Shown piece by piece: positions 15,425-21,956 of a stretch of 34,488 nucleotides of DNA. A program made the position numbers and the translations under genes. This stretch comes from Hymenobacter terrestris (GTDB lineage Bacteria; Bacteroidota; Bacteroidia; Cytophagales; Hymenobacteraceae). Within the stretch, counting starts at the first letter, position 1, and each line of letters starts with the position of its first letter. The notes beneath the pieces were generated by a model that was not told the DNA's origin, did not search any database, and was given only the letters and a program-made list of their open reading frames with translations. Where the stretch lies: contig NZ_JABKAV010000037.1 of the NCBI RefSeq assembly GCF_013377905.1, forward strand, positions 1-34,488, read 5' to 3'.

Positions 15425-15525
15425 GAACGTCATTCTGAGCGAAGCCGAAGAATCTCTTCCGCTTCGTTGCAATGGCAGTCCAACGAAGCGGAAGAGATTC
15501 TTCGGCTTCGCTCAGAATGACGTTC
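15425..15525. repeat. Perfect 45-bp inverted repeat (CATTCTGAGCGAAGC type)
   Basis: Bases 15425-15469 (beginning GAACGTCATTCTGAGCGAAG) are exactly complementary to 15481-15525 across an 11-base loop, and pairing stops sharply at both ends. The sequence CATTCTGAGCGAAGC(C)GAAGAATCT is one I recall as a dispersed intergenic repeat in Bacteroidota and other bacterial genomes. It fills the middle of the gene-free gap 15318-15633 between divergent M13 and xseA genes. No ORF of substance lies in it. An extruded or transcribed hairpin this long would be very stable. Confidence 0.85.
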
Positions 15526-15633
15526 CCGTCCTCCCTTCCTCCCTTCCTCCCTTTCAACCTCTCGGTTCCGCCTATACTTACCTTCCTAACGCCCCCTCCC
15601 GCCTCTCCCCCAACGCTCCGTAACTTGCGCCTG

Positions 15634-17154
15634 ATGCCGCTCTACAACCGTCGGCCCGACCCGGGCCTTTCTTCTGCCGCCAACACCGGCCCCGCGCTGC
15701 CGCCCGCCGCTTTGCCGTTGGCCGAGTTGCTGGCCCGGGTGCGCCAGACGCTGAGCGAGCGGTTTGCCGAATCGTACTGGGTGGTGGCCGAAATTTCGGA
15801 CCTCACGCTGCCCCGCACCGTGGGCGCGCACTGCTACCTCACCCTCACCGACCAGCACACCACCGCCCGCGGGGCCACGCTCAAGGCCCAGGCCCGGGCT
15901 ACCATCTGGAGCCAGCGCTACCAGCAGTTGGCGGCCGCTTTCGAGCAGCAAACCGGCCTGCAGCTGCGACCGGGGCTCAAAATCATGCTCCGGGTGCAGG
16001 TGAAGTTTCACGAGCAGTTCGGCCTGAGCCTCGATGTGCTGGCCCTCGACCCCACCTACACCGTGGGCGACCTAGCCCGGCTGCGACTTGAAACCCTGCG
16101 CAAGCTGGAGGCCGAGGGCCTGCTGGAGCGGCAGAAGCGGCTGACGCTGCCCATCGGGGTGCAGCGGGTGGCCGTGGTTTCGTCGGCCACGGCGGCGGGC
16201 TGGCAGGATTTCGTGCAACAGCTCCAGGAAGCACCCTACGATTTTGCCCTGACGCTGTTCCCAGCCACCATGCAGGGCGAGGGCGCGCCGGCCAGTATCC
16301 GCACCGCCCTCGACGCCATCCGTGCCCGGCGGGGGCAGTTTGAGGCCGTCGTTATCATTAGAGGCGGAGGCTCGAAGGCCGATTTGCTGGCCTTCGACGA
16401 TTTCGGACTGGCGGCGGCCGTGGGCGCGTTTCCGTTGCCCGTGCTCACCGGCATCGGCCACGAGCGCGACGAAGCTGTTATCGACCTGACGGCCCACATG
16501 GCCCTGAAAACACCCACCGCCGTAGCTGCTTATCTCATCGAGCGGCTGGCCCGGCTGGAGGCAGCGCTCGAAGGCTACGGCGGCCGCATCCGCGAGCTGG
16601 CCCAGCAGCAGGTGCGCTACGCAACCGAGCAGCTCAACCGGCGGCTCCGGCAGGCCCGGCGGGCAGTGCAGGGCCTGCTGCAAGAGCAGCGCGAAGCCCT
16701 GCACCAGCGCATTCAGGCGGCGGCCACCGCGCCCCGGGCCCAGCTGCGCCAGCAGGAGCAGCAGCTGGGGCGGCGGCGGCACCAGTTGCACCGGGCCGCC
16801 CGCGAAGCCTTAGGCCACCACGAGCAACAGCTGCGGCTACGCAGTCGGGCGCTGGCCCAGCGCTTCCGCCGCCTGCACCGCCGCCGCCGCGAGCAGCTGC
16901 TGCGCCGGCGCTATACCCTGCAACTGGCCGCCCTGCGTCTGCTGCACCAGCAGCAGCTGCGCCTAGCAGAGCTGCGGCCCACGCCCATGGCAACCCCCCC
17001 CCCCCCACCCGAGCCGGGCACCGTGTGCCTGCTCACGCCCAAGGGCCGACTAGTTACAGGCGCGTTGAGGCCGGGCCAGGAGCTGCTACTGCGCCTGCCC
17101 GACGCCTCGGTAGTGCCAGCCCGCGTAGGCGGGCAACTGCCGCTGTTGCTGTAG
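15634..17154 (+). CDS. xseA: Exonuclease VII large subunit
   Basis: This 506-residue catalytic subunit of exonuclease VII degrades single-stranded DNA into oligonucleotides together with XseB. The N-terminal OB-fold is visible at about 25-130 (ESYWVVAEISDLTLPRTVGA). The catalytic core contains IRGGGSKADLLAFDD (family RGGGS-x-x-D) and GIGHERDEAVIDLTAHMALKTPTA (family GxGHE-x-D). A long Arg/Gln/Leu-rich coiled coil follows (about 310-450). The usual C-terminal block SPLATLARGY is not recognisable. Instead there is a proline run encoded by a C13 tract (16994-17006), then a retained strand segment (RLVTGALRPGQELLLRLPDA). The frame is open from 15472 but those codons lie in the inverted repeat and spacer, so the ATG at 15634 is preferred. 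xseB follows after 141 bases. Confidence 0.92.
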   Translation: MPLYNRRPDPGLSSAANTGPALPPAALPLAELLARVRQTLSERFAESYWVVAEISDLTLPRTVGAHCYLTLTDQHTTARGATLKAQARATIWSQRYQQLAAAFEQQTGLQLRPGLKIMLRVQVKFHEQFGLSLDVLALDPTYTVGDLARLRLETLRKLEAEGLLERQKRLTLPIGVQRVAVVSSATAAGWQDFVQQLQEAPYDFALTLFPATMQGEGAPASIRTALDAIRARRGQFEAVVIIRGGGSKADLLAFDDFGLAAAVGAFPLPVLTGIGHERDEAVIDLTAHMALKTPTAVAAYLIERLARLEAALEGYGGRIRELAQQQVRYATEQLNRRLRQARRAVQGLLQEQREALHQRIQAAATAPRAQLRQQEQQLGRRRHQLHRAAREALGHHEQQLRLRSRALAQRFRRLHRRRREQLLRRRYTLQLAALRLLHQQQLRLAELRPTPMATPPPPPEPGTVCLLTPKGRLVTGALRPGQELLLRLPDASVVPARVGGQLPLLL

Positions 17155-17162
17155 AAATGGCG

Positions 17163-17253
17163 TAGAGACGTGCTGTTTTGCGTCTCACCATTGCTCGAAA
17201 ACTACAGGACACTCAAAACCAACAGCGACGAGACGCAAATCAATGCATCTCTA
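17163..17253. repeat. Imperfect inverted repeat in the xseA-xseB spacer (GAGACG type)
   Basis: TAGAGACGTGCTGTTTTGCG plus TCTC (17163-17186) matches the reverse complement of 17230-17253 at 19 of 24 positions by my count, and each arm has its own GAGACG/CGTCTC mini-palindrome. GTAGAGACGCAAAA-type repeats are, as I recall, common in intergenic DNA of Bacteroidota and cyanobacteria. It separates xseA from xseB, which are usually adjacent. Confidence 0.6.
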
Positions 17254-17295
17254 TACTGTTCAAATTCCTCCATTATTTCTGCTTTCCCTTTTACC

Positions 17296-17526
17296 ATGCC
17301 TCCCAAGTCAACAGAACTCACTTACCGCCAGGCCATTGAGGAGCTTGAAACCATTCTGCGGGCCCTCGAAACCGATGCCGTGGACGTGGACGACCTCACG
17401 AGCCGGGTGCAACGCTCGGCCGAGCTCATCCGCCTCTGCAAGCTCAAGCTCCGCTCGGCCGAGCAGGCCATCGACCAGGTTTTCGAGAACCTGGAAGACG
17501 AAGAGGACGCCGACGACTTTGCCTAG
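17296..17526 (+). CDS. xseB: Exonuclease VII small subunit
   Basis: The product is 76 residues, normal for XseB (about 70-80). It forms a helical hairpin: TYRQAIEELETILRALETDA (about 9-28), a short turn DVDDLTSRVQRSAELIRLCK, and a second helix LKLRSAEQAIDQVFENLEDE, ending in an acidic tail. XseB binds the coiled coil of XseA and is needed for its single-strand DNA exonuclease activity. The open frame extends back to 17170 through the repeat-containing spacer, but family length and the first domain residues support the ATG at 17296. Its position after xseA supports the call. Confidence 0.9.
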   Translation: MPPKSTELTYRQAIEELETILRALETDAVDVDDLTSRVQRSAELIRLCKLKLRSAEQAIDQVFENLEDEEDADDFA

Positions 17527-17580
17527 TAGCAATTCGACTCCTTACGTCCTGAATTACGCGTTATACTATACCCTTTTCCT

Positions 17581-17588
17581 TATATTTG
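17581..17588 (+). promoter_or_regulatory. TAnnTTTG -7 box ahead of the duplicated-module operon
   Basis: TATATTTG is a perfect -7 consensus, about 33 bases before the ATG at 17622. Transcription starting just after it would exclude the alternative upstream start at 17586. No clear -33 TTTG is present. It is the best candidate to drive the six genes up to 21180. Confidence 0.55.
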
Positions 17589-17621
17589 GCTCCTCTGCCC
17601 CTATTCCTTCCTAATACACCC

Positions 17622-17987
17622 ATGACCAACAACGACCTGCAGCAAGCCAGCACCTGGACCCGTAATTACCGCAACCAGAATCCGAACGGAATTAAGGGCC
17701 ACTGCTTGTCGAACGAAACCCTGCAGGGCATTCTGAGCCAGCCGGCATGCGTAGGCGTGCGGGCTTATTACGGCCTGGACGACGCAGGGCAGTCGCAGCT
17801 GGTATTGGTCGGCTATGATGCCAACGACAACGATATACTGCCTACGCCCTCGGCAACGGAACTACAACGCCTGGATGCTAAAGGCCAGATGCAGGAACTG
17901 CCCAGTGAGGAACTGCCGATATCCCTTGCCATTCATGTGCCACCCTGCCCGCCTTGCTGCAGTATCGAAAATCCACTTAACAGCTAA
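17622..17987 (+). CDS. Small Cys/Pro-tailed protein, copy 1 of a duplicated module
   Basis: This 121-residue protein lacks a signal peptide or membrane segment, and I cannot place it in a named family. It is paralogous to the protein at 18716-19126. Both have W-T-x-N-Y-R near the N-terminus (here 12-17), a helix before the block CVGVRAYYGL (43-52), a strand pair with LVLVGYDANDNDILP (60-74), and a C-terminal Cys/Pro tail, here CPPCCSIENPLN (109-120). The tail could bind metal, form disulfides or be a processed end. A linear alternative is a peptide precursor with a long leader. The ATG at 17622 is preferred over 17586 because the promoter box covers the latter. The stop overlaps the next start by one base (TAATG), which implies translational coupling. 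Confidence 0.75.
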   Translation: MTNNDLQQASTWTRNYRNQNPNGIKGHCLSNETLQGILSQPACVGVRAYYGLDDAGQSQLVLVGYDANDNDILPTPSATELQRLDAKGQMQELPSEELPISLAIHVPPCPPCCSIENPLNS

Positions 17988-18661
17988 TGCCGCCTTGGTT
18001 TCTAGGCTTCGCCAAGCTGTTGGACTTTGTAGCCTACACCAGCTTGCTGCTGCCTTTTTATCTGGCGCATACGCGTCGCACGCATCTGAGCGGGGGGTTG
18101 GTGGCACTTCGGTTTTTGCCAGTCTTTCATTTTGGCATATATTGCCTTATGCACATTGCGAACAGTGTATGGCGCAATAATATCCCACTAATCCATTTTG
18201 CTACTATAGCCGAAACGCTTATTTATCTAAAAGTGTACCATGAAGAATTTACCGAGACGAAAATCAAAAAAACCATCCGATATGCAGCTGTAGCTTTTCT
18301 ACTTTTTGCCTTTATCGATTCTATATGGTTGGAAAAGCCTCCCAGAATAAATTCTTATACCAACTTATTCGAAAGCATTTTAATTATTGGCTTAGCCTTG
18401 TTATTTTTTGAGAAGATTATGGTGAGACATAAGCAGCTAAAGCTCTCAAGAGTACCGATGTTCGTGGCTACGGTAGGCATTGTCATATACCTGGCCGGAA
18501 CTGTTTTGCTCTTCCTGACGACGAACTACTTTATTGTCCTCAACGACGAATTCAATCTGCGGCTGATGTATTTGGTTAGCTCGGTACTGCTGCTACTATT
18601 GGCGGTGCTACTCAGTAGAGCTTTTTTGCTGGTACGCCCAACTGAGACACCGCTTCGGTAG
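17987..18661 (+). CDS. Multi-spanning membrane protein, copy 1 of a duplicated module
   Basis: The protein is 224 residues with about six or seven hydrophobic helices: roughly 8-27, 42-58, 64-82, 96-112, 124-140, 155-176 and 188-212. NNIPLIHFAT at 64-73 matches NNIFAFHIST in the membrane protein at 19136-19921, and both continue with an acidic/aromatic segment and similarly spaced helices, so I consider them diverged paralogues. No transporter, peptidase or enzyme motif is visible. Because it always sits next to its small soluble partner and the operon ends in a kinase without a sensor, a sensory or partner-binding role is plausible but inferred. The gene is visibly AT-rich: 21 G+C in the 60 bases 18181-18240 by hand count. 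Confidence 0.75.
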   Translation: MPPWFLGFAKLLDFVAYTSLLLPFYLAHTRRTHLSGGLVALRFLPVFHFGIYCLMHIANSVWRNNIPLIHFATIAETLIYLKVYHEEFTETKIKKTIRYAAVAFLLFAFIDSIWLEKPPRINSYTNLFESILIIGLALLFFEKIMVRHKQLKLSRVPMFVATVGIVIYLAGTVLLFLTTNYFIVLNDEFNLRLMYLVSSVLLLLLAVLLSRAFLLVRPTETPLR

Positions 18662-18715
18662 CGCCACTTCAGCAGCATACCCGCTTGTTTCTCTACCCAC
18701 AATGTTTCCTTAAAA

Positions 18716-19126
18716 ATGAAAAACAACGACCCCATTCCCGGCTTCAACCCCGACGCCGGCGCCCCCATCCCGGTGGCCGAGGCAGCCGAATGGACCGCCA
18801 ACTACCGTAAGGAGGCGCTAACCGAAGCCGAAGCTGCCGGCCGTAAGCGCATCAACGCCTATTACTTCGGCAATAAGCTGCTCGATGAGATTAAGAACCA
18901 GGAAGGCTGTGTGGGCTTGCGGTTTTACATGGGCCTAAAGAAATCAAAAGCGGACCTGACCGAAGCTGATGAGTCGCAGATACTGGTTGTTGGGGTTGAT
19001 AAGAACGGCCACGACATCGTGCCGCGCCTGGGAGCGAATGGGGAAGCCATGTATGATGACGGTATTGTGGGGGATATGACCAGCAAATGTCCGTCTGTAT
19101 GCGACCCTGGTAGTACGTTAAATTAG
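18716..19126 (+). CDS. Small Cys/Pro-tailed protein, copy 2 of a duplicated module
   Basis: This 136-residue soluble protein is paralogous to 17622-17987. The shared features are EWTANYRKE (25-33), CVGLRFYMGL (65-74), ILVVGVDKNGHDIVP (89-103) and the tail KCPSVCDPGSTLN (124-136). Relative to copy 1 it has a longer N-terminus with FNPDAGAPIPVAEAAE and a more acidic segment (YDDGIVGDM) before the tail. The N-terminal Asn/Pro-rich stretch and Cys-tail are conserved enough to suggest function. No signal peptide is present, so export would need another route. It starts 54 bases after the previous membrane gene, and its stop is 9 bases before the next one. The G+C content is ordinary for the genome, unlike the membrane genes on either side. 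Confidence 0.76.
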   Translation: MKNNDPIPGFNPDAGAPIPVAEAAEWTANYRKEALTEAEAAGRKRINAYYFGNKLLDEIKNQEGCVGLRFYMGLKKSKADLTEADESQILVVGVDKNGHDIVPRLGANGEAMYDDGIVGDMTSKCPSVCDPGSTLN

Positions 19127-19135
19127 CTATCGGCC

Positions 19136-19921
19136 ATGACCTGGTATAATGGCATTTTCCTATTTCTACGAATTGGAGAGAGTATCAGCCTGCTAATACT
19201 AGGGATAATGTGGGCCCGGAAGACGAAAGTCACCCCTGTTTTCCAACCTTTAACGGCTTATTTATTGTGTGATTCCTTTTTATATATTTTTGATACATTT
19301 GCCAGAAAAGTATTACACAATAATATATTCGCCTTCCATATTTCAACCTTTTGTGATGCCACTTGGCTAACACTAATATTTATTAACTTAGCATCCGATA
19401 ATACCAGAAATTGGCTGAAGATAGGTTGGCTACTATTTTTCGCTAGCGCCATTACTAGCGCGCTATGGGTTGATGGGCTGATTACTAATATGAATACGCT
19501 CAGTCGGACAGTAGGCAATTGCTTTCTGGTCTTCATGGCCTTTCGCCAGCTGAACCAAATGATTCGTCATGACTACTTAGTTCCACCGGCCAAAAGTCCG
19601 GTTTTTATTTTTTGCTTTATCGTAGGCATTTACTATTCTTGTTCGCTACTCATGTTTATCGGCCAGGATTTATCCCGCTACAGCTGGCTCAGCAATTCTA
19701 TTATACGCTTTAATCAACAACATAATGGTGTTTCAGCGCTCTGGTTTTACCCCTTCCTGCGCGCCCTTCAGTTTGGCATGCTGCTGCACCTCATCACGCT
19801 CTTCCCGATGGGCGTAACGCCGCGCCACGCGCTGCCGCAGTGGCTGCGGTTCCGGCTGGGGTGGCGGCCGCCTACCAAAAACTGGCGCTACCGGGTACTG
19901 CCGCCGCATCTGGTCGGCTAA
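19136..19921 (+). CDS. Multi-spanning membrane protein, copy 2 of a duplicated module
   Basis: The protein is 261 residues with about seven hydrophobic helices: around 5-24, 36-55, 66-84, 92-109, 119-135, 155-175 and 205-222. It ends in a basic tail (LRFRLGWRPPTKNWRYR) likely to be cytoplasmic. NNIFAFHIST at 62-71 is the block shared with the protein at 17987-18661. The conserved His and paired Asn could be functional, but no known enzyme motif fits. The next gene is the histidine kinase, 54 bases downstream. The gene contains very AT-rich stretches (14 G+C in the 60 bases 19261-19320 by hand count), and its last 180 bases return to the genome's high G+C. A separate membrane sensor subunit for the kinase is my preferred inference. 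Confidence 0.75.
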   Translation: MTWYNGIFLFLRIGESISLLILGIMWARKTKVTPVFQPLTAYLLCDSFLYIFDTFARKVLHNNIFAFHISTFCDATWLTLIFINLASDNTRNWLKIGWLLFFASAITSALWVDGLITNMNTLSRTVGNCFLVFMAFRQLNQMIRHDYLVPPAKSPVFIFCFIVGIYYSCSLLMFIGQDLSRYSWLSNSIIRFNQQHNGVSALWFYPFLRALQFGMLLHLITLFPMGVTPRHALPQWLRFRLGWRPPTKNWRYRVLPPHLVG

Positions 19922-19975
19922 ATCGGTATCTTGCTCCGCTTACCCGGCTGGCCGGGTTGCTGGCCGCCCCTTCCC

Positions 19976-20788
19976 ATGCCCGACGCGCTGCTTCCGCTCA
20001 TTCTCGTCACCCCTATTCTGCTACTGCTGGCTCTGGGCGTGGTGGGCTTTGTGGTGCGCTACCAGCGCCGCCTGATCCAGCAGCAGCAGCAGATGCAGGA
20101 GCTGCACGAAACCGGCCAGCAGCAGGCCCTGGAGGCTGCTTTGCTGGCCCAGGAGGAAGAGCGCCGCCGCATTGCCGGCGACCTGCACGACGGCGTAGGC
20201 ACTACGCTGGCCATTGTGAAGCTGCACCTCAACACGCTCAACCAACCGGCCCTCACCCACGAGGCCACGCTGCTGCTCGACCAGGCCATTAACGAGGTGC
20301 GGCGCATTTCGCGTAACCTGCTGCCGGCGGCATTGCAGAAATTCGGACTGCCTTTCGCCCTCGAAGCCCTGGCCCGCACTATTCCGGCCGATGGCCCTAC
20401 CCGCGTCAGTATTGAGCAGACCGGCACGCCCCGCCGCCTCGATGCCCGCTACGAGCTGATTGTATACCGCATTGTGCAGGAATTGATGGGCAATGGCCTG
20501 CGCCATGCGCATGCCAGCAACATTCAGATGCTGGTCGATTTCGGCAATGAGGAGCTGACCCTGCGTTACACCGACGACGGCATCGGCTTCGACCCCACCC
20601 AGTCGGACCAGCAGCCGCTGCCCAGCACCCGCACCGGCCTGGGCCTGACCAACCTGCGCAGCCGTGTAGGCGTGCTCCGTGGCACATTGCAGCACCAATC
20701 TTCACCTGGTCAGGGCACTACCGTGAAAATTTCGCTTCCCCTGCCTTACCTTGCTTCCACCTCGCCCTCTATCCCACCGCTGGCATGA
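19976..20788 (+). CDS. Sensor histidine kinase, NarL/LytS-like (HisKA_3) with a single membrane anchor
   Basis: The kinase has 270 residues. One N-terminal membrane helix (about 6-28, LPLILVTPILLLLALGVVGF) and a Gln-rich coiled coil (33-60) lead directly into the dimerisation/phosphoacceptor domain. His71 lies in RRRIAGDLHDGVGTTL, the HisKA_3 H-box. The ATP-binding domain has an N-box (YRIVQELMGNGLRHAHA, N173), G1 box DDGIGFDP (200-207) and G2 box TGLGLTNL (220-227). All catalytic parts are intact. There is no periplasmic or PAS sensor domain, so the stimulus must come through partners, probably the preceding membrane proteins. ATG 19976 is preferred; the 15 extra codons upstream are poor. 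The stop overlaps the next start in ATGA. Confidence 0.92.
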   Translation: MPDALLPLILVTPILLLLALGVVGFVVRYQRRLIQQQQQMQELHETGQQQALEAALLAQEEERRRIAGDLHDGVGTTLAIVKLHLNTLNQPALTHEATLLLDQAINEVRRISRNLLPAALQKFGLPFALEALARTIPADGPTRVSIEQTGTPRRLDARYELIVYRIVQELMGNGLRHAHASNIQMLVDFGNEELTLRYTDDGIGFDPTQSDQQPLPSTRTGLGLTNLRSRVGVLRGTLQHQSSPGQGTTVKISLPLPYLASTSPSIPPLA

Positions 20789-21180
20789 GTACCGTCTCTA
20801 TCCGCTTAGCCGTCGTCGACGACCACATTCTGTTCCGCAAAGGCCTGCGGGCCCTCATCAGCGGCTTTCCCGGCATGGAGGTTCTCTTCGAGGCCGGCGA
20901 CGGCCAGGAGCTGCTTGAGCACCTTGACCGGGGCATAATTCCGGATGTTATCCTGATGGACCTGCAGATGCCGGTGCTCGACGGGCTCCAGACGGTGCGG
21001 CTGCTACGCACCCAGTATCCGCAAGTGCGCTCCATCATCATCTCCATGCACGACGAGCCCGAGCTGATTGACTCGCTCCGGGCCGAAGGTGCCCACGGCT
21101 ACCTGCTCAAGAATGCCAGCCCCGAAGAAGTGCTGGGCGCCATCCGCCAGGCAATGACCACCGTCCCGCTTAGTGCATAG
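20785..21180 (+). CDS. Response regulator receiver domain, apparently lacking its DNA-binding half
   Basis: The product is a complete receiver domain of 131 residues: acidic pocket Asp12/Asp13 (VVDDH), phosphoacceptor Asp59 (VILMDLQMP), Ser87 in IIISMHD and Lys109 in YLLKNA. NarL-type regulators paired with HisKA_3 kinases are normally about 210-220 residues with a LuxR-type helix-turn-helix after a short linker. Here the frame stops at VPLSA just where the linker should begin. A palindromic repeat begins about 15 bases later, and no HTH coding remains before the next gene. Either a deletion linked to the repeat truncated it, or it works as a single-domain regulator. It overlaps the kinase gene by 4 bases, so the pair is co-translated. 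Confidence 0.88.
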   Translation: MSTVSIRLAVVDDHILFRKGLRALISGFPGMEVLFEAGDGQELLEHLDRGIIPDVILMDLQMPVLDGLQTVRLLRTQYPQVRSIIISMHDEPELIDSLRAEGAHGYLLKNASPEEVLGAIRQAMTTVPLSA

Positions 21181-21194
21181 GGATTGAGAGGTCG

Positions 21195-21313
21195 GTGTAG
21201 GGGTGGGGCTTGCCCCTACTTCGCCGTTAAAACGAGGCGTGGACTGACTGTTTGTAGGCTCCGTGAAGTAAGTGCCAACGGCGGGCGGGGGCAAACCCTG
21301 CCCCTACTTCGCC
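21195..21313. repeat. REP/MITE-like palindromic element, copy 2
   Basis: The left end is GTAGGGGTGGGGCTTGCCCC. The right end read in reverse is GTAGGGGCAGGGTTTGCCCC followed by CGCCCGCCGTTGG. The core on the reverse strand has ACAAACAGTCAGTCCAC, matching copy 1. The short string GCCCCTACTTCGCC occurs at both ends. It fills the gap 21181-21340 between the receiver gene and the convergent alkyltransferase-like gene. Confidence 0.75.
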
Positions 21314-21340
21314 CTCCATAACTGCCCTTTTCTACCCGGC

Positions 21341-21673
21341 TCACACCAGTTCTGCGGTCGGGTCCCAGAACAGCTGCTTGAAGTTCTGCACCTCATCATC
21401 GACAACTGTAAGGCCCTCGGCCTCCAGCGTCTCCTGCATGGCCGTGGGCGTGGCGAAATGCTGCCGGCCCGTAAGCTGCCCGTTGCGGTTGATGACGCGG
21501 TGGGCCGGTACGTATTCGTTGGCTGTATGGGCCGCCATCATGGCCCAGCCCACCATGCGGGCCCCGCGCCGCGACCCCAGGTAGTGGGCAATGGCCCCAT
21601 AAGTAGTTACCCGGCCCACCGGCACCAGCCGCACCACTTCGTGCACTTCCTGAAAGAAATTACGCTGCTCCAT
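21341..21673 (-). CDS. Alkyltransferase-like protein (MGMT DNA-binding domain, no catalytic Cys)
   Basis: The 110-residue product corresponds to the DNA-binding half of O6-methylguanine methyltransferases. It has the helix-turn-helix RLVPVGRVTTYGAIAHYLG (15-33), the arginine-finger region SRRGARMVGWAM (34-45) and VPAHRVINRNGQL (55-67). In active alkyltransferases the last motif reads PCHR, with Cys taking the alkyl group. Here Ala57 replaces it, as in alkyltransferase-like (ATL) proteins, which bind O6-alkylguanine, flip it out and pass the lesion to nucleotide excision repair. The ATG at 21673 gives the family's normal N-terminus. The longer frame to 21847 adds an unrelated tail. The gap 21674-21956 before the efflux operon shows no gene and no convincing promoter. 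Confidence 0.9.
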   Translation of the reverse strand: MEQRNFFQEVHEVVRLVPVGRVTTYGAIAHYLGSRRGARMVGWAMMAAHTANEYVPAHRVINRNGQLTGRQHFATPTAMQETLEAEGLTVVDDEVQNFKQLFWDPTAELV

Positions 21674-21956
21674 ATATAATGAGATGCTGAGCGGGAAGTT
21701 ACTGAACCGCTGAAATGCGAAGGTATTGTTTGAGGCCGGCAACCATTGGCAGCGCAAATAGCGCAATCTGGCGCAACTGAGCAGTTTGCTGAATGACCAG
21801 GCTACCAACCGCGCAACCCGGGGGCCGAATCGGTGTCTTACCCCCATTATCTATTCCGGTGCTGGCAGTTTTTAAACCTGCAACCGGGGCAGCGCGTTGT
21901 GGTACATGCGACGGGCGGCCCAGGTAAGGGAGCACCGGTAAGCACAGCTGCTGTTC

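Noticed and set aside
15472..15633. N-terminal extension of XseA by 54 residues
   Set aside because: These codons lie in the inverted repeat and a T/C-rich spacer and do not resemble the OB-fold start.
17586..17621. Upstream start for small protein 1 (12 extra residues)
   Set aside because: The extra codons overlap the TAnnTTTG promoter box and have no match in the paralogue.
17622..21180. Agr-like peptide quorum-sensing system (small peptide, processing membrane protease, kinase, regulator)
   Set aside because: The membrane proteins show no AgrB-type cysteine protease motif, the small proteins are over 120 residues, and the kinase lacks a multi-spanning ligand-binding domain. Only the general gene order is similar.
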